64,000 nt of DNA from WHTK01 sp965197795 (GCA_965197795.1 OZ240228.1:2356001-2420000), one strand, 5' to 3'; shown: positions 30,878 through 39,264, numbered from the stretch's first letter. Program-made: numbers and translations. Notes: generated by a model not told the origin, from the sequence alone.

Positions 30878-31882
30878 ATGAAGACCAGACTCCCCCGTGA
30901 TGCGATGAAGGTGATCTCCAGCCGCCGTGGCGTGCTGGTGGCAGCGGCAGCCGCCACGGCCGTGGCCTCGGCCTGGGAAACAGGCCACCGTCGTGTGCTG
31001 CGCGCCGACCTGGCAGAACCCGGTGTCCGTATCGAAAAGCTGTCTGACCTGAGTTACGACACACAAGTGCTGGAAACCATCGCCCGCGGCCTCGAACAGG
31101 AATGGGGCGAATTTGCCTATCTCGGCTTCGCGGGCCTACGCGAAATGCTCTCCGTGGCCGGCGACACGATTTTCGTCGTGGTTGAGCGCGATGAAACCGG
31201 CGCCAAAGCGCTTGGCATCGTCCAGACGATCCTGACCGACCTCCGCGGCGACACCGAGCTGCTGCAGGCCACCTACCCCGACTTCGCTACGCTGACCAGT
31301 CCCGCGTCATGGAAGCGATCACGTAAGCACGGCGGCGACACTATCGTGCTGTTGCAAATCACCACGCTCGTCAAGTCGAGGCGCTCCGCTGGTATCGGTT
31401 CGCTGCTGCGTAACGCCGCCCTCAACATGCTCGACGCCCGCATCGCTTACGCGCTGACCACCACGCCGGTGGACGGCGCAGCCCTGGGCGACGTGGACGT
31501 CGAACAACCGAAGACCTACACAGCGGCGATGCGCTTCCACACCCGGGGCTGCGCCAGACCGGCGCGCGCGTTGCCACGCTTCAAGCAGCCGCTGGGCGAA
31601 TCGACCAGGCACGGCGAGGACGTGGTGGTGATGCGCTACGCCCGCGACGAGGCCGGCGAGTGGCCGGCGCCGCGGCCCGAGATGCGGCTGCTCACGATGG
31701 GTCCGCTGCAGCGGCAGGCAAACCAATCGCTACGCCGCCTGCGACTACGCAGGCTCCGCCCCGCTCGCAAGGCGCTCAGCGACCTCCTGGCCAAGCGGCC
31801 GCCGCGCCAGATCTTCGACGAACTAAGGGGCCGCGTCAGGCGTCGCGGCCTGGGCGACGAGCAAATCCGGCCCGCCGCCTAG
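30878..31882 (+). CDS. GNAT-like acetyltransferase domain protein
   Basis: A 334-residue protein. Residues 45-205 look like a GNAT fold: VRIEKLSDLS, FVVVERDETGAKALGIVQTIL, then TIVLLQITTLVKSRRSAGIGSLLRNAALNML with the R-x-x-G-I-G acetyl-CoA loop. The last 100 residues are extremely arginine-rich (LRRLRLRRLRPARKAL), possibly for nucleic-acid or membrane binding. The start may be the ATG at 30905 instead. The 30628-30877 gap upstream shows no recognisable element. A strong terminator follows at 31921. Confidence 0.5.
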   Translation: MKTRLPRDAMKVISSRRGVLVAAAAATAVASAWETGHRRVLRADLAEPGVRIEKLSDLSYDTQVLETIARGLEQEWGEFAYLGFAGLREMLSVAGDTIFVVVERDETGAKALGIVQTILTDLRGDTELLQATYPDFATLTSPASWKRSRKHGGDTIVLLQITTLVKSRRSAGIGSLLRNAALNMLDARIAYALTTTPVDGAALGDVDVEQPKTYTAAMRFHTRGCARPARALPRFKQPLGESTRHGEDVVVMRYARDEAGEWPAPRPEMRLLTMGPLQRQANQSLRRLRLRRLRPARKALSDLLAKRPPRQIFDELRGRVRRRGLGDEQIRPAA

Positions 31883-31920
31883 CCACACAGCGCGACTAGG
31901 CGCCGCGAAAAGCGACATAG

Positions 31921-31950
31921 GAGGCCCCGGAATCGCCGGGGCCTCTTTTT
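31921..31950 (+). terminator. rho-independent terminator
   Basis: A perfect 10-bp stem GAGGCCCCGG / CCGGGGCCTC with loop AATCG is followed by TTTTTG. It lies 38 bases after the stop of the GNAT-like gene. Confidence 0.9.
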
Positions 31951-32028
31951 GCGCGCCGTAAGCACCTCAATCGAATCGGCCATGGCGTTATCATTGCCTG
32001 ACATGCCAACAGCCAAGGAGTCATCGCC

Positions 32029-33105
32029 ATGACCACAGTCACCTCCGAGCAGTTCCACGACCGCATCCACGACAACCACATGTACGGCCTCTGGGAGCTC
32101 GCCAGCCAGATGACACCGCACCCGATGCCGAAAGCGCGGGCGCACATCTGGAAGTCGGAGCTGTTCGAGTCGGTGCTGCGCGACTCCGGCGAGGTCGTGC
32201 CGATCGGCGAGGAGCGTAGAGCGCTGCAGCTGTTCAATCCCGGCCTCGAAGGCCGCTGGGCCACGACGAACAGCCTGATCGGCGCGATCCAGATGCTGCT
32301 GCCCGGTGAGACGGCGCGCGCCCACCGCCACACGCCGACCGCGATCCGCTTCATCATGGAAGGCCACGGCGCCTACACCGCGGTCGACGGCGAAAAGGTG
32401 CTCATGGAGCCCGGCGACCTGATCTTGACCCCGAGCTGGGCCTGGCACGACCACGGCAACGAGACCAACGAACGCGTCGTCTGGTTCGACGGCCTCGACA
32501 TTCCCCTGATCCAGTCGCTGGAGGCTATGTTCTTCGAGCTCTACGATTCGCCCAAGGTCCCGCTAAGCAAGTCGGACAACGACTCGGAGCACCTGCACGG
32601 CCACGCCCACCTGGCCCCGACCTGGGTAAAGGAGAAGCCGCTGGCGTCGCCGCTGCTGATCTACGCCTGGCGCAGCGCACACGAGGCGCTGATCTCGATG
32701 CGTGAACAGCCGGGTAGCCCCGTCGACGGGATCATGCTCGAATACCAGCACCCTCAGACGGGCGGCGCCGTGTTGCCGACCATGGCCTGCTACCTGCAGC
32801 TGATCCGGCCCGGCGAAAAGCTACACGCGCATCGCCACACCGGCAGCGCCGTTTACTACGTCGAGCGCGGCAACGGTGAGACGATCATCGACGGCGAGCG
32901 CTTCGTCTGTGGCCAAGGCGATGTCTTCGTGGTGCCGCCGTGGTCGCTGCACGAGCACGCCAACACGGCGGGCGAGGACGCGATCCTGTTCTCGATCCAG
33001 GACACGCCGGTGCTGCAGAAACTCGGCCTCGACAAGCACGAGCTGTACAACGAGAACGGCGGTCACCAGAAGGTCACTTCGACGTTCCAGGCCGCCACGG
33101 TCTAG
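32029..33105 (+). CDS. gentisate 1,2-dioxygenase-like bicupin
   Basis: A 358-residue protein with two cupin domains. The N-terminal cupin has ETARAHRHTPTAIRFIMEGH and PSWAWHDHGNE (metal histidines H-x-H and H). The C-terminal cupin has GEKLHAHRHTGSAVYYVERG and PPWSLHEHANT. Gentisate dioxygenases and related salicylate or hydroxynaphthoate dioxygenases use Fe(II) to split the aromatic ring between carboxyl- and hydroxyl-bearing carbons. Here both cupins keep metal ligands. The reading as aromatic ring cleavage fits the Rieske oxygenase at the window start, but the exact substrate is not determined. Confidence 0.85.
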   Translation: MTTVTSEQFHDRIHDNHMYGLWELASQMTPHPMPKARAHIWKSELFESVLRDSGEVVPIGEERRALQLFNPGLEGRWATTNSLIGAIQMLLPGETARAHRHTPTAIRFIMEGHGAYTAVDGEKVLMEPGDLILTPSWAWHDHGNETNERVVWFDGLDIPLIQSLEAMFFELYDSPKVPLSKSDNDSEHLHGHAHLAPTWVKEKPLASPLLIYAWRSAHEALISMREQPGSPVDGIMLEYQHPQTGGAVLPTMACYLQLIRPGEKLHAHRHTGSAVYYVERGNGETIIDGERFVCGQGDVFVVPPWSLHEHANTAGEDAILFSIQDTPVLQKLGLDKHELYNENGGHQKVTSTFQAATV

Positions 33106-33151
33106 CCGCGCTCGCGAACGGCCAGGGGAGTCAACGCTTTGCCAGGCGACC

Positions 33152-34378
33152 TCAGCGAGATTTCGACTTCAGCCCGAAGTTGCGCTCCGCCATCTCGAGG
33201 ATGCCCGCGCTGATCGAGAGCGATGACGTGGCGCCCGGCGACGGCGCGTTGAGCACGTGGATCGCCCGATCGGTCTCGACGATGCGGAAGTCGTCCACCA
33301 ACCGTCCGTCGCTTTCGACGGCCTGCGCCCGAACGCCGGCGCCGCCGGACGCCAGGTCTTCGGATCGAACCTCCGGCACCAGGCGCTGCAGCGCTTTGGT
33401 AAAGGCGGCCTTGCTAAACGAGCGGTAGACCTCGTGCATGCCGGTCTTCCAGTACTTGCGCGCCATAGTCCAGAAGCCGCCGTAACCCAGCGTCCCGAGC
33501 AGTTCGCCAGGCTTGAAGCTCGTCTTGCTGTAGCCCTCCTGCGCAAGCGCCAGCACTGCGTTCGGCCCCGCCTCCACGCCGCCGTGGATCGTGCGCGTGA
33601 AATGCACGCCGAGGAACGGGAACTCCGGGTCCGGCACTGGATAGATCAGGCCCTTCACCAGATGATGCGACTCCGGCCTGATGAAGAAGTACTCGCCGCG
33701 AAACGGCACGATGCGCAGGCCGAGATCGAGGTTCATCATGCGCGCCACGCCGTCGGAATACAGGCCGGCGCAGTTGATCAGGTATTTCGCCTCGATGTCG
33801 CCGTTAGTCGTCGTCAGGTGGATGTGGTCGCGGCCCTGCAGGATCGCCTCGACCCTGGTGCCGAGCAGTATGTCGCCGCCGTTTTCGCGCACGTGCCGCG
33901 CGTAAGCATGCGTCACCTCCGTGTAGTCGATGATGCCCGTCTGCGGCGAGTAGAGGCCCTTGATGCCGGCGGAGTGCGGCTCGATCTCGCGGATGCGGTC
34001 CGCGTCGATCATCTCGAGGCCGGGCACCTCGTTAGCCGTACCGCGGCTGTAGAGCTCCTCGAGACGCGGCAATTCCGACTCGTCGGTCGCGACGATCACC
34101 TTGCCGCAGAGGTCATACTCGATGCCGTTTTCATCGCAGAACTCGAGCAGCGATTTGACGCCGGTAACGCAGTTCTGCGCCTTCAGTGAGCCCGGCTTGT
34201 AGTAGATGCCGGAGTGGATCACGCCGCTGTTGTGGCCGCTCTGGTGGCGCGCCAGATCGTCTTCCTTGTCGATGACGGCCAGCTTGTAGCGCGGGTACTT
34301 CTCTGAGATACGCATCGCGGTGGCAACACCGACGATTCCGCCGCCGATGACGGCAATGTCGTATTTGTACGAGGCCAT
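33152..34378 (-). CDS. lhgO: L-2-hydroxyglutarate oxidase
   Basis: A 408-residue FAD-dependent DAO-family oxidase. The ATG at 34378 follows AAGGAA. It shows YDIAVIGGGIVGVATAMRI (FAD Rossmann), DDLARHQSGHNSGVIHSGIYY (the LhgO signature SGHNSGVIHAGIYY variant), KYLINCAGLYSDGVARMM, IVPFRGEYFFI and HFTRTIHGGVEAGPNAVLA. It oxidises L-2-hydroxyglutarate to 2-oxoglutarate, passing electrons to quinone. The neighbouring cupin and RumA genes suggest no direct link. Confidence 0.93.
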   Translation of the reverse strand: MASYKYDIAVIGGGIVGVATAMRISEKYPRYKLAVIDKEDDLARHQSGHNSGVIHSGIYYKPGSLKAQNCVTGVKSLLEFCDENGIEYDLCGKVIVATDESELPRLEELYSRGTANEVPGLEMIDADRIREIEPHSAGIKGLYSPQTGIIDYTEVTHAYARHVRENGGDILLGTRVEAILQGRDHIHLTTTNGDIEAKYLINCAGLYSDGVARMMNLDLGLRIVPFRGEYFFIRPESHHLVKGLIYPVPDPEFPFLGVHFTRTIHGGVEAGPNAVLALAQEGYSKTSFKPGELLGTLGYGGFWTMARKYWKTGMHEVYRSFSKAAFTKALQRLVPEVRSEDLASGGAGVRAQAVESDGRLVDDFRIVETDRAIHVLNAPSPGATSSLSISAGILEMAERNFGLKSKSR

Positions 34379-34534
34379 AACGGTTCCTTTGCAGCGATCG
34401 AATTGGCCAGAATCATATTCGACCGGTGGCCGGGCGTCACGCCCTGCGCTCGTTGCCCTGATCTCGCTGCACGATCGGCCTGGCTGACGCGCCCAGAGAT
34501 GCACTCCGGCGCCAAATTGTGGTTCCCTTACGGT

Positions 34535-35821
34535 ATGCCACGAAATCGCCGCCGCAAGCACGGTTACCTGGATGAGCCGGAACGCGCCACGCTGACGCTG
34601 ACCGACATGGCCTACGAGGGTCACGCCATCGGCAGGCTGGACGACCTCGTCGTCTTCGCCGAGTACGGCATCCCGGGCGAGGAGGTCGTGGTCGAGATCT
34701 ATCGCAAAACGGCTGACTTCGCCAGCGCCCGCGTCGTCGAGGTGCTGAGGGCGTCACCCGATCGCGTCGAAGCGCCATGCCAGTACTTCGGCGTCTGTGG
34801 CGGGTGTCACTGGCAGCACATCGCCTACGAACGCCAGCTGGAGCTCAAGCACCACGTGGTACAGGAGCAGCTGCGGCGCATCGGCAAGTTCGAATCGCAG
34901 CCGGTCAACCAGACCATCGGCGCCGCGGACGCCTGGGGCTATCGCAACCACCTGCGCCTCAGCGCCGGGCGCTACGGCGACATCGGCTTCATGCGGCGCG
35001 GCAGCCACCACTTCCTGCCGATCGACCGCTGCCTCATCGCCGACCCCAGGATCAACGACGCGATCGCGCTGCTGCAGGGCAAGGGCGCCGGGCTACACCA
35101 GGTGGAGCTACGGGCCGGCGTCAACACGGGCGATCTCATGCTGCAACCGGACATGACGCAGCGTGAACCCGCGGCGCCGCCCAGCAAGAAGGCTTACCGC
35201 GAGGCTCTACTCGGCCGCGAGTTCCAGATCTCGGCGCCGTCCTTCTTCCAGTCCAACACGGCGCAGGCCGAACGCCTGGCCCAACTCGTGCGTCAGCAGC
35301 TGGACCCTCAACCGGACGAGCTGCTGCTCGACGCCTACGCCGGCGTCGGCACGTTCGCGGCGCTGTTTGCCACCGACGTGCGCCGGGTCATCGGCATCGA
35401 GGAGTCGCCGGCGGCGGTGGCGGACGCGGCGCTGAACCTGGCGGACGTGCCCAACGTCCGCTATATCGAAGGCAAGGTAGAGGCGGTGCTGCCCGAGCTG
35501 CAGGAGAAGCCCGACGCCGTAATCCTCGACCCGTCGCGCGTCGGCTGCCACCCGGACGTCATCGCGGCGATCCTGCGGCTGGCGCCGCGCAAGCTGGTCT
35601 ACGTCTCCTGCGACCCCTCGACCCTGGCGCGCGACCTGCGCCTCCTGGTCGACGGCGGCTTCGAGCTGCTGGACGTCACGCCGCTGGACATGTTCCCCCA
35701 GACCTACCACATCGAGTGCGTCGCTTCATTAAAATGGCTTGAGGGAAGTCTACACGGACCTGTCGGTGAGCGACCAGGCGGCGACGGTAGAGGCGCTCGA
35801 GGAGATGCTCGGAGGGAGTAA
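34535..35821 (+). CDS. RumA/RlmD-type 23S rRNA (uracil-C5)-methyltransferase with altered C-terminus
   Basis: A 428-residue TrmA/RumA-family enzyme. An N-terminal TRAM domain (LTLTDMAYEGHAIGRLDDLVVF) and a 4Fe-4S cluster motif CQYFGVCGGCHW with a further Cys in DRCLI precede the AdoMet domain: LLLDAYAGVGTFAALFA, GIEESPAAV, VILDPSRVGC and the catalytic VSCDPSTLARDL. The family end TYHIECVA is followed by a foreign tail of about 30 residues (SLKWLEGSLHG...GARGDARRE). The natural-looking end (TYHIECVAYLRQRSEWRKA) lies 1.06 kb downstream at 36764-36850, after two cargo genes. Confidence 0.88.
   Translation: MPRNRRRKHGYLDEPERATLTLTDMAYEGHAIGRLDDLVVFAEYGIPGEEVVVEIYRKTADFASARVVEVLRASPDRVEAPCQYFGVCGGCHWQHIAYERQLELKHHVVQEQLRRIGKFESQPVNQTIGAADAWGYRNHLRLSAGRYGDIGFMRRGSHHFLPIDRCLIADPRINDAIALLQGKGAGLHQVELRAGVNTGDLMLQPDMTQREPAAPPSKKAYREALLGREFQISAPSFFQSNTAQAERLAQLVRQQLDPQPDELLLDAYAGVGTFAALFATDVRRVIGIEESPAAVADAALNLADVPNVRYIEGKVEAVLPELQEKPDAVILDPSRVGCHPDVIAAILRLAPRKLVYVSCDPSTLARDLRLLVDGGFELLDVTPLDMFPQTYHIECVASLKWLEGSLHGPVGERPGGDGRGARGDARRE
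35691..35726 (+). repeat. rumA 3'-end repeat, copy 1 (within gene)
   Basis: This copy encodes the FPQTYHIECVA end of the methyltransferase. Its core AGACCTACCACATCGAGTG recurs at 36113-36140 (27 of 28 bases shared with 35691-35718) and at 36764-36790 (26 of 27 bases shared with 35700-35726). Confidence 0.85.
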
Positions 35822-35824
35822 GGG

Positions 35825-36031
35825 ATGAAGCTCGTAGAGTTAAGCGTGGCGAGTCTGTTTGTAGACGGCGTGCCGCGCCCAGTATGGGTCAACATCGAGC
35901 ATATTTCGACGTTGGAGCCCGACGGCAGTGCGGTCCGAATAGTCCTCCTGGGAGGCACATACACGGTCATGGCCCGCGAGAGCTTGGATGAGATCATGGG
36001 TCGCATCAAGATCGCAGAGGCCTCCGGGTAG
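35825..36031 (+). CDS. small FlbD-like protein, cargo of rumA 3'-end cassette
   Basis: A 68-residue beta-rich protein. WVNIEHISTLEPDGSAVRIVL and GGTYTVMARESLDEIMGRI resemble the short FlbD family fold (I-IE-PDT-I-L-G--Y-V-ES-EEI). A flagellar role is not implied, since no flagellar gene is present. It overlaps the end of a short upstream frame ending LEEMLGGSKG (ATGA), which may be the remnant of a partner gene. It lies between copies 1 and 2 of the rumA repeat. Confidence 0.5.
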   Translation: MKLVELSVASLFVDGVPRPVWVNIEHISTLEPDGSAVRIVLLGGTYTVMARESLDEIMGRIKIAEASG

Positions 36032-36112
36032 CAAATGGGTAGCACGGAATGGCTTCTAGACCTAAAATGTGGTTCAAGTAGATTCGAAATGATGGCATCC
36101 CCCGTCAGTATG

Positions 36113-36140
36113 TGTTCCCCCAGACCTACCATATCGAGTG
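36113..36140 (+). repeat. rumA 3'-end repeat, copy 2
   Basis: TGTTCCCCCAGACCTACCATA and the following ATCGAGTG repeat the rumA end at 35691-35718 with a single change. It follows the FlbD-like gene and precedes the histidine phosphatase gene. The frame ends at once in TGA, so only a nucleotide relic is left. Confidence 0.85.
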
Positions 36141-36193
36141 AGTAGCCCACCTCCGTCTGGCGGAAGAGATGCCGTCGGAGCACCCGTGAGATC

Positions 36194-36748
36194 ATGGCAC
36201 GCTTACTGCTCGTACGGCATTGTCAGGCAGCGTGGTTGGAAGACAACAAGTCACGTCCGCTGTCTGAACTTGGGCTGGAGCAAGCCGTAAGACTCGGCAC
36301 CTGGCTGCGAGAGCACTGGCCAGCCGACGCCATAGTCAGCAGCCCGTATCGGCGTGCTGTTGATACCATCGCGCCGTTCGCGGCTGGGTCAGCCCTGGAA
36401 ATCGCGCTCGACGACCGGCTGCGTGAGCGCGAAGGGCCCTTCCGGGCGGCGGCCGCAGAGCACATCGCCGCCGCCGAAGCATGCTTCGCGGACCATTCGC
36501 TACGGCTCGAAGACGGGGAAACGGGCTTCGAGACGCAGGAGAGGGGCTGGCAGGCGATCGAGGCTGTGCTTCAGTCCTCGCACGCCTTGCCGGTGCTTGT
36601 AACGCACGGCCAGCTCCTGAGCTTCACGCTGGCGCGTATTGACGGTACGACGGGCGTTGAGCGCTGGCGGTCGATGACAACGCCAGACGTGTTTCTGCTG
36701 GAGTCGATTGGGCCCAGGGGATACCGCGTCGAGCGGGTGTGGAAGTGA
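36194..36748 (+). CDS. histidine phosphatase family protein, cargo of rumA 3'-end cassette
   Basis: A 184-residue phosphoglycerate-mutase-like protein. The N-terminal ARLLLVRHCQAAW is the phosphohistidine motif with Cys in place of the usual Gly (RHG to RHC). SRPLSELGLEQAVRLGTWL, IVSSPYRRAVDTIAPFA (second Arg) and LPVLVTHGQLLSF (second catalytic His) follow. It probably dephosphorylates a small metabolite. It lies alone between copies 2 and 3 of the rumA repeat. Confidence 0.85.
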   Translation: MARLLLVRHCQAAWLEDNKSRPLSELGLEQAVRLGTWLREHWPADAIVSSPYRRAVDTIAPFAAGSALEIALDDRLREREGPFRAAAAEHIAAAEACFADHSLRLEDGETGFETQERGWQAIEAVLQSSHALPVLVTHGQLLSFTLARIDGTTGVERWRSMTTPDVFLLESIGPRGYRVERVWK

Positions 36749-36763
36749 CCTAGCCAAGGGCTT

Positions 36764-36790
36764 AGACCTATCACATCGAGTGCGTCGCTT
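36764..36790 (+). repeat. rumA 3'-end repeat, copy 3 (probable original gene end)
   Basis: AGACCTATCACATCGAGTGCG continues in frame as VAYLRQRSEWRKACLSRVGDP and a TGA near 36850, which reads like a natural RumA C-terminus. Its 5' neighbour is foreign, so this is the stranded original 3' end. Confidence 0.75.
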
Positions 36791-36920
36791 ACCTGCGGCA
36801 GCGCTCAGAGTGGCGAAAGGCCTGTCTATCACGAGTTGGTGATCCGTGACCTTGCGCCATGAGAATCGACCCGCGTAGTCTTACGTTCCGTCAAATAAGA
36901 CTTCATTCAGGAGGCAAACG

Positions 36921-37190
36921 ATGGCAACCCTATTCGCTCGACACACGGTTTCGGACTACGCGGCGTGGCGAAAGGTCTACGACGACACCCAAACTTGGGC
37001 AAAGACAATGGGTATGACTAGTGCGAGCGTCTACCAGCTCGACGGAAACCCCAACGACATCACTGTTTACCACGAGTTCGACTCGATGGATGACGCCAAG
37101 AAGTTCGCCAACAGCAACGAACTCAAGGAGCATGTGGGGAAAGCCGGTGTCGTCGGAGCGCCGGACATCTGGTTCGCCAACCGCGTCTAG
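36921..37190 (+). CDS. small dimeric alpha/beta-barrel (ABM-like) protein
   Basis: An 89-residue protein with AGGAGG 8 bases upstream. FARHTVSDYAAWRKVYDD, DGNPNDITVYHEFDSMDDAKKFANS and ELKEHVGKAGVVGAPDIWFANRV follow the strand-helix-strand-strand-helix pattern of antibiotic-biosynthesis-monooxygenase-like small proteins. No catalytic role can be assigned. It lies just upstream of maf on the same strand. Confidence 0.65.
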   Translation: MATLFARHTVSDYAAWRKVYDDTQTWAKTMGMTSASVYQLDGNPNDITVYHEFDSMDDAKKFANSNELKEHVGKAGVVGAPDIWFANRV

Positions 37191-37206
37191 AAACACACCG
37201 CCTTCT

Positions 37207-37878
37207 ATGCCCACGAGAGGAGGGCCCCTCGGCCCTCCTCCGCCCGCCCCTGGACGCTTCGTCCTGGCCTCCGCCTCGCCCCGCCGTCGCGAGTTGCTGG
37301 CCGGCGCCAGCCTCGACTTCGAGGTCGTGCCGTCCGCCGTCGACGAGGCGTCGTTCAGCGGTGGACGCCCCGACGCCCTCGTGCGGCGCATCGCGCGGGC
37401 GAAAGCGGCGGACGTTGCGTCGCGGCGTCCCGACGCGGTCGTCCTGGCCGCCGACACCTTCGTCGTCCAACGCGGCGAGGTCCTGACCAAGCCGCGGGAC
37501 GCCGCCGAGGCCCGCGAGATGCTGGCCAGACTGCGCGACCGGACGCATCGCGTCCTGACCGCGGTCTGCCTCATCGCCCCGAGAAAACGACCGCGCCTTG
37601 AGCAGGCGGTGACACGAGTCCGCATTCGGCCCTACGGCCGGGATCAGGTCGAGGCCTGGATCGCCCGCGGCGAACCCTTCGACAAAGCCGGCGCTTACGC
37701 CATCCAGGACCCGGTATTCCTTCCCGTTCAGTCGTACGAGGGCTGTTATTGCAACGTCATGGGTTTGCCGATGTGGACCACGCTGCGCCTACTGCGAGAG
37801 ACCGGCATCGGCCGGCCGGCGTCGGGCGACATGCCCGCGGCGTGTAGCGCATGCCCTCTCGCAGCGCCCCGCGTATAG
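37207..37878 (+). CDS. maf: Maf family nucleotide pyrophosphatase
   Basis: A 223-residue house-cleaning nucleoside triphosphate pyrophosphatase. GRFVLASASPRRRELLAG (SxSPRR-ELL), VPSAVDEASF, VVLAADTFVVQRGEVLTKPRDAAEAREML (ADT-V motif, catalytic Asp) and GEPFDKAGAYAIQD are the Maf signatures. The tail after VMGLPMWTTLRLLRETG has several cysteines. It removes modified or non-canonical nucleotides. The proline-rich N-terminal 17 residues before GRFVLASA may mean a later start. Confidence 0.9.
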   Translation: MPTRGGPLGPPPPAPGRFVLASASPRRRELLAGASLDFEVVPSAVDEASFSGGRPDALVRRIARAKAADVASRRPDAVVLAADTFVVQRGEVLTKPRDAAEAREMLARLRDRTHRVLTAVCLIAPRKRPRLEQAVTRVRIRPYGRDQVEAWIARGEPFDKAGAYAIQDPVFLPVQSYEGCYCNVMGLPMWTTLRLLRETGIGRPASGDMPAACSACPLAAPRV

Positions 37879-37886
37879 TTGGCGCC

Positions 37887-38818
37887 ATGCTGAGCAAGAG
37901 CGGCCTCAAGATCGGAATCGCGCTGCCGCAAGGCTTCGGCGAGGGCGCCGTGGACCTCTCGCAGTTGCGTGAGTACGCGCAGCAGGCCGAGGCTGCCGGC
38001 TTCGACGACCTCTGGACGATGGAGCAGATCACCGGCCGCCACGCCTTCCTGGAGCCGGTCACGCTGCTGGCTTACCTGGCCTCGGTCACCCAAAGCGTCC
38101 GGCTCGGAGTGGCGGTGCTTGTCACCAATCTCCGCAACCCCGTCCAGCTCGCAAAAGCGGTTGGCACCGTCGACCACCTCAGCGGCGGTCGTCTCACCCT
38201 CGGCGTCGGCCTCGGCACCAACACGCGGATGTACGGCGCCTACGGCCTGCCCGAGGACCGGCGCGTCGCGCGCTTCATCGAGGGCATCAGGGTGATGAAA
38301 GCGCTGTGGACGCAGGAGAGCGCTGCGCTGGAGGGTGAGTACTGGCAACTCGGGGGCGTCCCCATGCAGCCGAAGCCGCTGCAGAAGCCCCATCCGCCGC
38401 TCTAGTTCGGCGCCCACACCGAGGCGGCGCAGCGGCGCGCCCTGCGACGCGGCGACGGCTGGATGGGCGCCGGCTCGACCGACATTGAGGAGTTCTTCGT
38501 CGAGCTGAAGCGCGTCAAGCGACTGCGCGCCGAAGCCGGTCGCGACGAGACCAGCTTCCCGCAGTCGAAGCGCATATACCTCTCGGTCGACGCGACGAAG
38601 CGAAGGCGAAGCAGCAAGTGGAGCAGCATCTCGGCGACTTCTACGGCGGTGGCGGTGACCGGGCCGGCTCGTGGTCCGTCTACGATCCGCCTGCCAAGGT
38701 TCCGGAAACGCTGCAGCGGATGCGCGAAGCCGGCTTGACGCACCTGATGCTGCACCCCGCGCCGGTCGATATGCGGCAGCTGGAGCTGATAGCGTCACAG
38801 ACCGCGCTCGAACTCTAA
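37887..38818 (+). pseudogene. LLM class flavin-dependent oxidoreductase, amber stop plus frameshift
   Basis: It starts MLSKSGLKIGIALPQGFGEG and runs through SVRLGVAVLVTNLRNPVQLAKAVGTVDHLSGGRLTLGVGLG to KPHPPL. There TAG (38403-38405) replaces what should be a Trp codon (PPLWFGAH in relatives). The frame continues with FGAHTEAAQRRALRRGDGWMG. Near 38594 one base is missing, after which KAKQQVEQHLGDFYGGGGDR and HLMLHPAPVDMRQLELIA complete the fold to the stop at 38818. It is a third LLM paralogue in the window. Two independent lesions suggest decay, though the indel could be an error. Confidence 0.75.
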
Positions 38819-38848
38819 TCGGACTTTATAACGCCATTATCACGTCTA

Positions 38849-38882
38849 TTGACATTCTCCCTTAAACAGTAGAATCTACTGT
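38849..38882 (+). promoter_or_regulatory. promoter with overlapping palindrome upstream of zinc-ribbon gene
   Basis: TTGACA at 38849-38854 and TAGAAT at 38870-38875 (spacing 15) form a promoter-like pair. The perfect palindrome ACAGTAGA-A-TCTACTGT (38866-38882) overlaps the -10 element, as expected for a repressor operator. The binding protein is unknown. Confidence 0.5.
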
Positions 38883-38916
38883 ACTACTCAAGTTATTCGA
38901 CGAAGGAGGAAGCCCC

Positions 38917-39093
38917 ATGACGAAACGAACCAACCGACTACTGCTCCACGCCTGCCCTCGCTGTCACGGCGACCTCTTTCCGGACGACGAGGACACCGGC
39001 TTGCTGGCCTGCCTGCAGTGCGGACGCCGCATCCCGGAAGCGCAGCTCATGGTCGCGATCGCGCCGGCGCAGCAGCTGGCGACCGCGGCCTGA
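38917..39093 (+). CDS. small zinc-ribbon protein
   Basis: A 58-residue protein preceded by AAGGAGGA. CPRCHG (Cys13, Cys16) and CLQCGR about 20 residues later form a CxxC...CxxC zinc ribbon, followed by a short alanine/glutamine-rich helix. The good ribosome-binding site, the promoter with operator upstream and the hairpin at 39115 mark it as an independent gene. No family was recognised; a transcription-related or RNA-binding role is a guess. Confidence 0.65.
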   Translation: MTKRTNRLLLHACPRCHGDLFPDDEDTGLLACLQCGRRIPEAQLMVAIAPAQQLATAA

Positions 39094-39114
39094 CTAACCC
39101 GACACCCGAGATCA

Positions 39115-39140
39115 AGAGGCGAGCCCTTGGGCTCGCCTCT
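39115..39140 (+). terminator. terminator-like hairpin
   Basis: AGAGGCGAGCCC and GGGCTCGCCTCT form a perfect 12-bp stem with a 2-base loop, 21 bases after the zinc-ribbon stop. No T-run follows, so it may be a non-canonical terminator or mRNA-stabilising hairpin. Confidence 0.6.
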
Positions 39141-39264
39141 CTGCGTTACGGGACTTCGCCACACATCGATTCGACATCTGTTGCTCGATGCCCGACGCCT
39201 GCCGTACGATCTGCGCGCCCTGCTTTCTAGCCGAGCCTCCTGAGCAGCTCGGAAAGGTTCCAGC

